DNA of 32,414 nucleotides from Saccoglossus kowalevskii (Eukaryota > Hemichordata > Enteropneusta > Harrimaniidae): positions 127,780-160,193 of the forward strand of contig NW_003119936.1 in NCBI RefSeq assembly GCF_000003605.2. Direction: 5' to 3'. Position 1 is the stretch's first letter; each line of letters starts with the position of its first letter. The translations under genes were made by a program, and so were the position numbers. Below are positions 1 through 9,834 of this stretch, in pieces. The notes under the pieces are model-generated. The model was not told where the DNA came from. It worked only from the letters and a program-made list of their open reading frames with translations, and made no database searches.

Positions 1-1062
1 AAAAGTCTTGATATGTATTCGAGAGAACCACACTGCTAATATGAGGAAAGTAGACCCAGCTGAGTAAGTACAGTACTTCTTATAATAAACTTTAATTGGC
101 CAATCACATAATTAAGATTAATTGACTTTGGAACTATTTTGTAATGGAGTGCTACGGTGCGTGAAACGGTACTGTGATTCAGTAATGCACAGTAAACAAA
201 GCGATTTTTAGTTTCCCGGTTGAGTGTAAAAGAAACAATTTGAATCTATTTTCTATAACTACTAATTTATAACCCCTCTGTCTACTTTTTCTAATGGTTT
301 TAGAAGAATATTCAGATCTTTCGTTTGCATACTCGCCGTAATTCCTTGCACTTAGCTGAAATGTATCGTCCTTGGCCACTTTGTATTATACGACGAGATT
401 TGCCGAGACGAGATTTTACGATGCTAGGATGAAATTTCGATCGGTTTTCCAGACTTTTTATTAAGAGTTTTACTGTCATACACTTTATATTGTGTCTTAG
501 ATAGAGCGGTCGTTAAATGCGCACAATATCCTCGGAACAATTTCCATGTATTGAAACAAACGACCCAACGTTAATCGCGAGCGCAATCAAAGCCACCATT
601 CGCCACATGTGGTACACTTCGCGTTACGCCGACTTCGTCTCCAACTGACTTCAAATAGTCCGTGATCTACGTGAAATGTGTTGCTGATTTGGCACCAACT
701 GCGGAGGCTAATGACGTGTGGTATTATTGGACAAAGTGTTCGTGTGTATTTTTTCAGAAATATTGTGGCAGGGTCAAATCAGTGGCTCAATCAAAATGTT
801 AAGGGTTAAAGTTTATCCGTTATCCGTATGCACGTTATGTGAATAATCATACTTACAAGTCAATACACATTCTGGAACAGACTATAGTGGTGTCACAACG
901 ACTTTTATTTGAGAACGTTGTTAAAATGTGTGTGTGAACAGAATGCGCCTTCGTGGCGTAGGCGTTTTTGATACCGGCTCTTGCACAACGCAACGTGCCG
1001 TGTGAAGACAATACGACGGCCAAACGCCCTCTATCGCCGATTTATGCTTGTCATTACACAAG
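1..1062. other. Non-coding flank, no gene seen
   Basis: No convincing exon or RNA gene is visible. Short open frames on either strand lack domain signatures and look like chance. CpG is present at ordinary density, unlike the INTU gene body further right. The stretch ends next to an AAGATGGCG word that forms the start of the Myb/SANT-like ORF and resembles a YY1-type start-site element. Confidence 0.6.
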
Positions 1063-1356
1063 ATGGCGTCAGAGGTTACAGGTCGAATGTCGAACTGGTC
1101 AGACAAAGAAACGAGATTACTGATATCTGTATGGAGAAAATCGAATATTCAAAGAATGGTGGACGGAACGTCTAGGGATGCTTTGATTGCAGAAAAAGCG
1201 GCTGAAAATTTACGTATAAAGTACAGGGAAGTGACTGAGCACAACAACAGAAGCGGTAGAGATCCGAAAACAGTGCCATTTTGGGATGAACTACACAAAT
1301 TATTAGGTGGAAGGCCTGCATTCAATCCTGAACTGAAACACCGGTGTTTTTATTAA
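1063..1356 (+). pseudogene. Myb/SANT-like DNA-binding domain ORF, internally shortened
   Basis: This 97-codon ORF starts at ATGGCG (A at -3) and resembles the Myb/SANT-like domain of MSANTD proteins and transposase-associated proteins. Visible hallmarks are the opening WSDKETRLLISVW, then NLRIKYREV, HNNRSG, KTVPFWDELHKLLGGRPAF. Family members use this trihelix-like fold to bind DNA. In related proteins a stretch of roughly 16-18 residues with a conserved RT..QCR element sits between the first helix and the NLRIKYREV segment. Here TSRDALIAEKAAE runs straight into NLRIKYREV, so part of helices 2-3 seems missing. The frame ends soon after the domain in an unrelated tail (LKHRCFY), and a direct repeat begins at that point. 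It may be a decayed domesticated or transposon-derived gene, or the 5' exon of a larger one. The domain call is fairly sure; its intactness is doubtful. Confidence 0.55.
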
Positions 1357-1448
1357 GTGAGAACGCGAGCAAACAATTCAGCAGATTATCTAATATTTGC
1401 ACAACAAAAAAACAGTGTTAACACCGGCGTTTTTAGACGTGTAAGAAC
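1338..1448. repeat. Pair of imperfect ~28-bp direct repeats
   Basis: A segment beginning ACACCGG(T/C)GTTTTTA and ending G(A/T).AGAACG occurs at about 1338-1365 and again at about 1420-1448, with about 55 bp between. The first copy overlaps the stop codon of the Myb/SANT-like ORF, so the repeat may mark a local duplication or insertion that truncated the ORF. Confidence 0.55.
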
Positions 1449-2076
1449 GTAGCTTATGAGATAATCGGTTTCTTTATTTGAATTACAGTGCCGCATATAT
1501 TTAGACTGTATTTAATAATGGGATACGCTGTTTGTAAATATATGTTGATACCAGAAAATGATGAGCATAATAATTACCAAATTGGGCAATGAGCCATACA
1601 ATTTGTTTACTAATTTCCCTATATTTTGACATCTGTGTGCGACATTTTGCAATTTTATAGAAGGTAGTTTTATAACCTTCCCAATATGATATAAGTAATT
1701 CAAAATTCAGCAAAATATTCCACCCATGGATACCATTTTATAAATATGGCGGACATATTTGACTTTTAAAAGCCAGCGAACTGGTACAATTGAAATCTGA
1801 CTATAATGAAACTTATTATATCTCCTAAGAGTATAATATTTATAATAAGAGACGATTGAACGGAGAAGTATTTAATCAAAAATAGAAAAATCAGTTGGGA
1901 TTGCGCCAGGTTTTGTCCCATTGAGTTACTGTTGTTTTCATCGCCGTGTTAAAATCATCATGTCAATTTAGATTCTGATTGGGCCATAATTAGTTTTAAA
2001 GTTATGACGAAAAACAACTTTGTAAGCATAAACTGAAATCTAGTTGACGTATAGGTGGCGCCGTGGCATTACTGAC

Positions 2077-2121
2077 GGTCTGATCACGTGGGGTCTGATC
2101 ACGTGAGGTCCGATCACGTGG
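2077..2121. promoter_or_regulatory. Three tandem 15-bp units, each with a CACGTG E-box
   Basis: Three consecutive 15-bp units of the form GGTCTGATCACGTGG run without gaps, followed by a partial fourth (GTCTGATA). Each carries the palindrome CACGTG (2085-2090, 2100-2105, 2115-2120), in fact the longer TCACGTGR. Such E-boxes are bound by bHLH factors of the MITF/TFE, USF, MYC or CLOCK types. The 15-bp spacing is not a whole number of helical turns. There is no obvious gene start nearby, so function is inferred from the motif only. Confidence 0.6.
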
Positions 2122-2330
2122 GTCTGATACACTGATTAAGTACTAGTAATCAAATTGATAAGTGAATATACTGAAATACTGATAAGTGAACTTTGACCTT
2201 TCTAAATAGTGGATAAGTTACTGATTTAACGTTTTGGAAAAAAAAAACATACCATTATTTTTCCAAAGGTAGCATACATGACTACCCCCACCACAGCCCA
2301 TTGTACTGCTAAGTAGTTGGATTCATGGAC

Positions 2331-2492
2331 TTAAAGCGGGGGAGACGTCACCTGTGCATGCGTCAGATGGCCATAGCGTGTTATTTACAAACAATCGTCT
2401 ACCCATGAGCCGTTGCGTTTTTAGCGTGTGTTGTTATCGTCGCTTCGGACTCAATTCCCGCGCCTGCGCAGGGGACGACCCTCCCGCTTTAA
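2331..2492. mobile_element. 162-bp MITE with TTAAAGCGGG terminal inverted repeats
   Basis: The ends are inverted repeats of about 32 bp: TTAAAGCGGG at 2331-2340 and its complement CCCGCTTTAA at 2483-2492. About 26 of 32 positions pair across the termini. It encodes no protein. TTAA at both tips fits a TTAA-targeting transposase such as the piggyBac or Kolobok type, though the tip sequence is not diagnostic. A second, inverted and partial copy lies near 4603-4720. Confidence 0.8.
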
Positions 2493-3765
2493 TAGGCATT
2501 ACGTATTTGCTACATTCACATAAGTGGTGATGTAATCACAGTTCCCGTGACGTGGCATCAATTACATGTATTTAAATCTGTGGTCAGTTTATTTGAGCTG
2601 CGTCAACTATTCTAACGTATCCATGTTTGATGGTGACTAAGACGTACGTAAAACTGTACTTATGACTTCCGGTGGCCGCGAATTGCAGAGAAGTCGTAAG
2701 ATGGCGCCTCACAATTCATTTGCTGCAAATCACGATATTATACTTTTTCCCAAAAAAAGAAAAAAGTATTTTGAGTGTAAGATACTGTTTGATATTGATC
2801 GTACACAATATTAATAATAATAATATGTCTAATAATAATGTTATGTATAACGGTGTCAATAATTAGATACATTTCAATCCGGTACCATGTACAAGAAATA
2901 ATAGGTACGTCAAGGAATATACAGAAAATCAACAAATAACAATATTACAAATTGGCTTTTCATCGTTTAATAATCGATACAATTTACTGTTTTGTTTCTT
3001 CTTTTTGAATATTAAGAGTTTTAACACATGGTGTAATACCCTGATGTGACTGGTACAGTGTTATCACGCATCGTGCGCTGTCGATATCATGAAAATAATC
3101 AATAGAGATGACGTATGTAAAATTTACATAATCAAAATCACATGTTACAAACATCTACTTACAGGCCCACTTTACGATCAACGCATCGATACAACGCGAG
3201 GTGGTCCAAATATTCCCAATATTAATCTCGGCACAGTCATCGCACCATATCGATTAGTTACCGGCAAAGTGGTATATGATTATTCACTTTCGCAATGTCT
3301 AATTTGTGTAGTGCTAAATTACGTTTCAACATTAAGTTCGTGGCGGGGGTGGTTAATATATTCGCTGTCACGGTGTTCACTTTGTTTAAAATTAGAATTC
3401 ACTGGGAAAGGTTCTCTTCAAGTTCCTCTTGCAGCTTATTCTGAAGTGCCAGTTTACAAAGTCTGTTCAAGATAGGACTTTGTGTTTTGCTCCTCGATGG
3501 ATTGACTGTCAGAGACTTAACTATCATATCAAAATGCTGTCAACTTCATTCTCTGACATGAACGATAACAAAACGGATTTAATTATAGTTGTCTAAACTT
3601 AATCAATGACTTGAATTTAGATGTTTTCTCCTGTCATGTGTCTCAATTTTGAACAGTGATATCAGCGGGTTTTTCACTAAACAATCTTTCTTTCATAATG
3701 GCTCTCGCGCCGAAGTGTCCCGTCATTTTACACCACTTTCTGAGATACTTGGTGATACCAAGCTA

Positions 3766-3837
3766 CTGTTATGTACCACGTGACAAGGAACGAACCAATT
3801 TATTGTTATGTACCACGTAACAATGAATGAATCAAGA
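3766..3837. repeat. Two imperfect 36-bp tandem units
   Basis: TGTTATGTACCACGT.ACAA occurs twice 36 bp apart, followed by similar GAA(C/T)GAA(C/T) sequence. The first unit contains a CACGTG E-box (3777-3782), which is broken to CACGTA in the second. Confidence 0.55.
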
Positions 3838-3969
3838 TATCGCACTGAACAAATAATGAGTATCCGGCTATTGTTTACAAATTGTATAACTTTTCCATAC
3901 TGAACAAATCATTCATAATTTGAATTTACGAACATCAGTCACAAAACAAGCTAAACACAAACAATGGAG

Positions 3970-3997
3970 CACAGTCCCTCTATATAGAGGGACTGTG
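3970..3997. mobile_element. Perfect 28-bp palindrome bounded by 7-bp direct repeats
   Basis: The arm CACAGTCCCTCTAT is followed at once by its exact reverse complement, giving a loopless 14+14 palindrome. AATGGAG abuts it on the left (3963-3969) and again on the right (3998-4004). This resembles a target-site duplication around two fused terminal inverted repeats. A related palindrome at 9794-9827 has its own, different, exact 7-bp flanks. Confidence 0.7.
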
Positions 3998-4179
3998 AAT
4001 GGAGTAAATAAAAACTGCTGTTTTTACTTTAAAAAATATAAAAAATATTATCTCTACGCACATTTTTTTTGTACTGGAGTGGGAAGTCGGGAAGCAATTT
4101 TAAACATACTGTGTTTCCTGTTTATTAGTTCATGTTTTACTTTGCATTCACGTGCGACTGCCGTGTTTTATTTTTACAG

Positions 4180-4293
4180 ATCCACGTTTTATCATCATCG
4201 ACACAACGACAATAAAAGTCAAGACAGCGCCGATAAGCGCACGTGTAGCGATACGTCTGATACGTGGTCGTCACAGCAACCAGAATCACCCAA
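4180..4293 (+). CDS. Putative isolated internal exon, product unknown
   Basis: A pyrimidine-rich tract ending TTTTTACAG precedes, and GTAAGTC follows, a 114-bp open segment. Read with one leading base completing a codon, it gives a polar stretch including DNKSQDSADKRTCSDTSD and WSSQQPESP, the composition of a disordered Ser/Asp-rich linker. A second frame is also open and the third has a stop. Entry and exit phase are both 2. I do not recognise the protein and see no partner exons close by. It could be an exon of an unresolved upstream gene, a relic, or chance. Confidence 0.35.
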
Positions 4294-4485
4294 GTAAGTC
4301 TTATACAATGCGTAATAGTCATTATAAAGTCAGCTAACTCAAACTACCTGCCTATCGACAATTTCCGCTTGTAATCCCTGTATTATAGAGATTATAGAGC
4401 GCCGTCAACGATGAAAGCAGTAAACCTGCTACGTACATTGTATCTCTATTTATGAATATTTCGTCATGTACACGATTTAACATAA

Positions 4486-4597
4486 CATATACCCATTTCA
4501 CATCATTGTAAATCTGGGTAATTATCGTCCTGGGTTGAGATCATATACCCATTTCACATCATTGTAAATCTGGGTAATTATCGTCCTGGGTTGAGGT
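4486..4597. repeat. Two tandem 56-bp units
   Basis: A 56-bp unit starting CATATACCCATTTCACATC is repeated head-to-tail (4486-4541, 4542-4597) with a single visible difference (GAGAT versus GAGGT). The near identity indicates a recent duplication. It directly adjoins the partial MITE copy to the right. Confidence 0.85.
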
Positions 4598-4602
4598 CAT
4601 AG

Positions 4603-4720
4603 TTGAAGCTCAGGGGTCGTCACCTGCGCACGAGCGGGAATTGAGTCCCAAGCGATGAATACAACGTACGCTAAAAATGCAAAGACTCGTGTTTGTAAAC
4701 AACGGCACGCTATGGCCGTG
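4603..4720 (-). mobile_element. Partial inverted copy of the 2331-2492 MITE
   Basis: Reading left to right, this segment matches the reverse complement of the MITE at 2331-2492. Shared blocks include GGGTCGTC.CCTGCGCA, CGGGAATTGAGTCC, ACGCTAAAAA, TTTGTAAA and CACGCTATGGCC. One terminus is recognisable near 4603. The other is diverged or lost after about 4720. Confidence 0.7.
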
Positions 4721-4814
4721 AAATAATTCCCTGGCAAAGCGAGTCTTTGTGAATATAAATCGCCTTCTCTCAGTCTAACTTCAGTGTTTGACAAAAAGGT
4801 GGTGACAATTATTG

Positions 4815-4832
4815 GACACTGGGGGCGCTATA
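4815..4832 (+). promoter_or_regulatory. CTCF-like motif
   Basis: GACACTGGGGGCGCTATA agrees well with the conserved bilaterian CTCF core (CCACYAGRKGGCGCT class), differing mainly at the first base of the CCAC box. The G-rich core points in the + direction. This is a motif match only. Confidence 0.4.
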
Positions 4833-4856
4833 ATCGGTTATTATTGTTGTTCATAT

Positions 4857-4902
4857 TTTGATTTGATTTGATTTGATTTAAATTGATTTGATTTGATTTG
4901 AT
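4857..4902. repeat. ATTTG pentanucleotide microsatellite
   Basis: About nine units of ATTTG, interrupted once by ATTTAAATTG. It lies in non-coding sequence. Confidence 0.9.
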
Positions 4903-6981
4903 CAAACATTGCGTGTTACTCCAGCGAATCAATGTGTTTTTTTTCTGTTGATTGTCGGTCTCATTGAACTGACACAAAACTAACAAATTGATTTTCCCGT
5001 AGGCGACTATGTTATTGTTTGGTCGGTTGAATTTCGCTCTACCCTCATCTAAAACATTCGTTTGTTTGATCAAATGTTTGTCGTGATAGTACAGTTAATC
5101 CAAGTTTTCATTCCCAGTACATTACCAACCGTAATGCTTGAAGCGTGATATGGTGTATTATATATATATATATATATAGTTATCAGGATGGGTTTTCCGC
5201 TTATGTTCGTAACTTGAGAGTATTGAATGCGTTAAACGTGTTGTTGATTGTAAAGCGTTTCGCATACTATTTTTATTTATTTATTTGTGAATGGCACGGT
5301 TACAGTGGATTGTATCGATGTTGTCGCATGAGGGCGCCCTGGACGAGAGCCCACATTAGTATGACACAGTGGCTGCACACACGTAGTCATCGGTAGTGGC
5401 AGTGGAATCATTCCTTAAACGAGCTTATCGGTGCCAAAATAAATATGTTGCTCTTTTGCTTGCTCGGATAGAAAAATTTACATCTTGTGTTTTTCGTAGA
5501 ATTGTCCAAATTTGTTTGTTATTATTTTAAGATCAGATAGTATATTGCAAAAAAGTACTTCAGAATTTGAAGAATGTGCTATAACTCAGACCACTGGAAG
5601 TTCAAGTTGTCTGAGGATAGAAGTAAAATGCCAAAAGAGAGAGAAGGGTGTTACGAGGGCGTAGCCCGAAAAAGAACTCACCGAAGTTGCATGGTTTGTT
5701 ACGTAATCATACAGTGGCTGACAATCTTTATTTACACTTGTAAGAAAGCCCAATATAATTTTCCTATAACAAATATTTCTTTGATTTCTATCGTTTCTTG
5801 ACACTGACCACTCAGTAGTTAGAATCACACTTGATTCATAGTCAAGGTCAACACTGAAACTGTCGAATCAATGCGCAGCTACTTACAAGGTTGTGCCTGA
5901 TTGGTCACCCCAGCCCTTACACCCAACAGTCTGACAAATCAGAGAGCAGCTTATGTGTTGTCTGGTTTTTACGACGTATCAAATTCTGCCTTGTATATAT
6001 GTATATTTAGTTTAAAGCTATATTCAAGATGGCTACCCCCATATAGTAAATAAAATAATAGCATTTATTTTATTATCAATTGTACGCCAGCTAACTGTGC
6101 TTCAACGTGTTCGTCTAATAACGCGCCTGGCCGAAATGTTATGTTCGCCGTAAATATGCGTTATTACCTTTAAGCTGGGAGACCCTCCCCCCCCCTCCAA
6201 TACGGAACTCCAAAAACAGGTTTAGGTTCATTATTCCAGCTCGCAATACTAGGATGTACTGGACTAATTCCCTATAGCAACTCCCTACATAGTTGGGTTA
6301 CAGGTGGGAATTGTATGGTGTCCACTGAGTTTGGACGAATATATTCCCAGTAAGCTTCAAATAATGCCACATTTGTTTATACTGTTGCTATACGCGACTA
6401 TCCTCGAACTCGATTTATAATCTATTTCTGCTGCAGCTAGTCCGTGTATCTGTCTGTGCTCGATTTCTGGGGCTTCGCACCAAGTTTGTCGCCGAGGGCG
6501 TTACATATAACTCGGCAAATTGCCGGAACAGACCGTGGTGACTAGAATTCCGCTCTAGAGTACCTCGCACATTTTCATCATCTTCGTTGGCATATACTCC
6601 AAGATGCCAATGCACATCTTATAAAATTTCCATATAAACATAAACCAGACATTTCCTTAACACGTGACCTTTCCCTACATCCAGTCATAATCATCGCAGT
6701 CAGCACACTGTGTTGTTGATCGCATGTCGATTTCAAACCAGTATTTGACCTAGTTGCATATTTATTGGGAAGTATTTAAAATAACTAACTGTCTATTTGT
6801 ATCATTGTTTAAATATCGTGGAGCAATCTCGCGTTGCCTGGCTACGTCACATGTTATGCATTACGCCTCTTGGCAACCCAGGAAATTGACATCTTATACT
6901 GAGTGCTCCAACGAATTAACAACATTATAATTACGCCACTTAAGCACAACTCATGGCGAAATGGGTACTGGGTATATTTTA
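4903..6981. other. Intergenic stretch, no gene seen
   Basis: Open frames here are short, overlap on both strands and show no domain signature. A small TA microsatellite lies near 5158-5177 and a C-rich run near 6187-6196. No RNA gene is evident. Confidence 0.5.
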
Positions 6982-6995
6982 GTCGCCATAGTAAC
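6982..6995. promoter_or_regulatory. Perfect X-box (RFX site)
   Basis: GTCGCCATAGTAAC fits the X-box rule RYYNYY-AT-RRNRAC at every position. RFX-family factors use this motif to switch on ciliary genes. It lies 628 bp upstream of the ATG of the putative first exon at 7623-7720 and about 7.8 kb upstream of the main INTU start. Since INTU is a ciliary gene, a role in its expression is plausible but unproven. Confidence 0.5.
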
Positions 6996-7235
6996 ACATC
7001 ATTTTCATGAAATATTTAGATGATTCTCTTTACGTCAATAAGCCCTCCTCGCCAACTTGAACCGCCCTCTACCAGAAAGATCGACGGAGGGCATCGATGT
7101 ACCTCCCGACTACGTACTGACTAGGTACACACGTGGGCAATCATTTATAACGTGAATTACCCAATTGATACCGAGAACACATGCGGATTTTATACTGTCC
7201 CATCGGTAACACATGCAGGACTCGGATACACTTCA

Positions 7236-7249
7236 ATAACCATGGCAAC
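7236..7249. promoter_or_regulatory. Near-consensus X-box (RFX site)
   Basis: ATAACCATGGCAAC matches the X-box consensus with one deviation (A at position 3) and has the strong GGCAAC half-site. It lies 374 bp upstream of the ATG at 7623. Together with the perfect site at 6982-6995 it forms a two-site cluster. Confidence 0.4.
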
Positions 7250-7622
7250 AGAGTGCATTGTTAAAGCACTTTGGGGAATGGATATGGACATACCTTGAAT
7301 GCAAGCCTTCACGACCGTGTGGTTCAACACACTAGAATCAAAGCACGCACCTATCGGGCTCCGTGTCAATTTTTGCACGGAAAGCTGTTTGTTGTAGTTT
7401 TCTCACGTAACAGGGCAGTTCGGACAGGTAACGGCGGCGTTCTATTCGGTTGTATTGTAGCACGGGACAGCGTATTGTGAGAGACGTCAAATACTGACAG
7501 CTACGATTGGTGTACATTTCCCTCTGGCGTTGCACTCGTGTGAACTCGGTGTATGTGTCCTCAAAGTCCGCCGTTTTATTTTTGTTTAGTTTTTCTTCTC
7601 AAATGGAAGACTGTAGAGTGAT

Positions 7623-7720
7623 ATGTTCGGTCTGAGACGGAATCGTAAATCAGCTCAGTTATTGCCATCGCTGCCCAAGCACGATGATTTCGATCCGATC
7701 AGTGTTATCTTAGTAAATAG
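7623..7720 (+). CDS. Putative first coding exon; possible distal INTU start
   Basis: The ATG is preceded by an in-frame TAG (7614-7616) and opens 32 codons plus two bases, ending at a strong donor, GTGAGT (7721). The peptide begins MFGLRRNRKSAQLLPSLPK and continues HDDFDPISVILVN. Its basic start followed by an acidic and hydrophobic stretch looks like coding sequence. I do not recognise it. It ends in phase 2, the phase accepted by INTU exon 2 at 22335, so it could be an alternative first exon of INTU. It could equally belong to another transcript. A short upstream ORF (ATGGAAGAC...) precedes it, and two X-box motifs lie 0.4-0.65 kb upstream. No downstream partner exon other than INTU's was identified. 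Confidence 0.4.
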
Positions 7721-7880
7721 GTGAGTAGGAATTCAATGTACCAGTCCCAGAACACCGTGCCACTTCCGACAAATTATATATATATGACAGGCATCGAAAC
7801 AACACTGTTGTACTGCCAGTAAACAGTTCATTGTTTCAAGATTGAGTCGTTACCAATACCCTAAATGTCGTGTATGCTTT

Positions 7881-7940
7881 TTAGAATAGATGGCCGGTGC
7901 TCAGAATTGATGACCGGTGTTTAGAATGGATGGCCGGTGT
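7881..7940. repeat. Three tandem 20-bp units
   Basis: Three in-register 20-bp units of the form TTAGAATGGATGGCCGGTGT with scattered substitutions. A fourth is aborted after TCAG. Each contains the CCGG-centred core TG(G/A)CCGGTG. Confidence 0.85.
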
Positions 7941-9793
7941 TCAGGGATAGAACGTCTGTTACACGAATCAGTCATATACAAGTTGAATCTACTTGAGCAA
8001 CGCGTTCCTATCCTAGTGTGTACACCATTGACATAGACACCGCAATGCGAAGCATTTGCGCACTGTGTTCGGGGCTAATGTTAGTGTAGGCTTTGTAAAC
8101 ATTTATTTAGCCCCATTCAAGTTTGAAAGAGAGGGACGGACACTTCCTAGTGTGCCGAATATTTGGCGATGTCGTGAAAGCCTTGTCATTCATAGCTTTT
8201 AATTTAATCGAGAGAATTAGCAGTATAACTACCCTTTCACGATGTTAATTCCTTGGGTATGTTTTGTCCGAATTTGGTCGTATTCAAGTTGACGATGTAA
8301 ATCAGTTTAACTTTTGCGTCTGTAAACTTTTCCACGACCAGTTTTTAGATACAATTTAGAACTTTTAAATTCTATTCGAATAAGATTTGATGACTACTGT
8401 AAAACATGTCTTGTTTTAGCTGAAATGCCATTTTAGCTAATTTACAATTTCGCTAATTCAAGCTGTCGGTAACTTATAATAAAGTACTCTTAGTATATAC
8501 AGTCAAATTTGCATAAATAGCATGTATCTATTTATATGATAGGTTAACTTGGCACAAACATCTGGGAAGTTGACTCAGTCGCGATAATAATTTTGCGAGC
8601 AACATTTTGGTGAGAAATTTTCGCTCAAAATTGTCATCACTTAATCAGACAAGATGAATCCTTGTAAACGGCGAGCTATATTTTCTCTCGAAACAGATTA
8701 AAGTATAACCATATGAAATAGAGGGAGGGTCTTTTCACGTACATATGCATTCATAACTTTTGTTTACACTTTCATTTCCAATAGTATAGCTGTATATGTA
8801 TTTCAATGTCATGTTTTAAAGAACCTGACGGATTTTCTAAAATATAAAGCTGTGTACCCCATGTACTTCAAAGTGTAATCCCTTATCTGTTTCTGGATAA
8901 AGTTTCGCTCGGCTCATCATTTACTGTTAGCCAGAATTTCTTATTCTGATTTCAGGGTGAGCCAAAATTCTGGTGATTAGCAAAATGTTGCACACCCATC
9001 ACAATACGCTAGCAAACTGACGCAGCCAGAGCCGTGGTATTACTGTGAAACCATTTATTTTCACTGTCATTTAATTTCACTATTTTGATGTTTTCACTTT
9101 CTTCACTTGGTTTTAAATTCACGAATTCTATTCTTACTTTACATCATCACGTGGATTTAATTTAGCGGATTTTACTTACCAACTTATCATTATGTTATTG
9201 CACTTTATTTTAAAATAATCGCCCGTTTTGTTTACGGAACACCGAAATAAACTGAACAACAAAAGCATATGCACATATCACGCTAATGCACTTTTTAGTT
9301 AGTGAATTTCAACACAAATCCGTTTACATATAGGGATTAATTTCCGCTAGTTTCAAGTTGAAGACGCATTGACACTAATACAGTACAATTATTCTAATCT
9401 GTTCATTCGTGAACAAAATCAAGACTAAAGTTATTTACATTCTTTTCATGTCAAATGAATAGAGTTACACAGAGATGTACAAATAATCAAAATGCGTAGA
9501 TAATTGAAATTAAGTATGCAGTACGGTCTGTCAGTTACAATAATGCGCGGCAAACTGTGTACCTCAAAAAATATATACAAATTGGAATATGACGTCACTA
9601 ACTGTCAAAGTGGGGTTAGTTATTTTGAAACGTTCTCGCGTCACGGCCTTTGTATAAATAAGTGACCGCCAATCACACAAATGGATACTGTCTCTGTAGG
9701 GTTTTTTTAAAGTACAATCTTGTGAAATGCTTATTTGCCTGGAATTATGGCATTGTTTGGGTTCTTCGTGGCGTGCACCTCACATACATGGCT
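7941..9793. other. Intergenic; decayed repeat relics
   Basis: No exon is supported. A segment at about 8398-8510 (TGTAAAAC...TTTTAGCTGAAAT...AATAAAGTAC) resembles a decayed copy of the inverted-repeat element found in INTU introns 4 and 11. An inverted pair CCAGAATTT / AAATTCTGG (8931-8939, 8965-8973) can form a hairpin. The T/A-rich block at about 9037-9180, with repeated TTTTCACT words, looks like another old element. A CRE palindrome TGACGTCA is at 9590-9597. Confidence 0.4.
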
Positions 9794-9827
9794 CACAATC
9801 CCTCTATAGACTGATAGAGGGACTGTG
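9794..9827. mobile_element. 34-bp palindromic insert bounded by 7-bp direct repeats
   Basis: The left arm CACAATCCCTCTAT and right arm ATAGAGGGACTGTG pair at 13 of 14 positions around a 6-base centre (AGACTG). CATGGCT abuts it exactly on the left (9787-9793) and again on the right (9828-9834). The arms match those of the palindrome at 3970-3997, but the flanking direct repeat differs, as expected of two independent insertions with a 7-bp target duplication. Confidence 0.7.
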
Positions 9828-9834
9828 CATGGCT

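Noticed and set aside
3089-3475. 128-codon plus-strand frame with an internal acceptor-like CTTACAG
   Set aside because: The part after the acceptor (GPLYDQRIDTTRGGPN) looks mildly protein-like, but there is no clear donor, no family resemblance, and the rest looks random.
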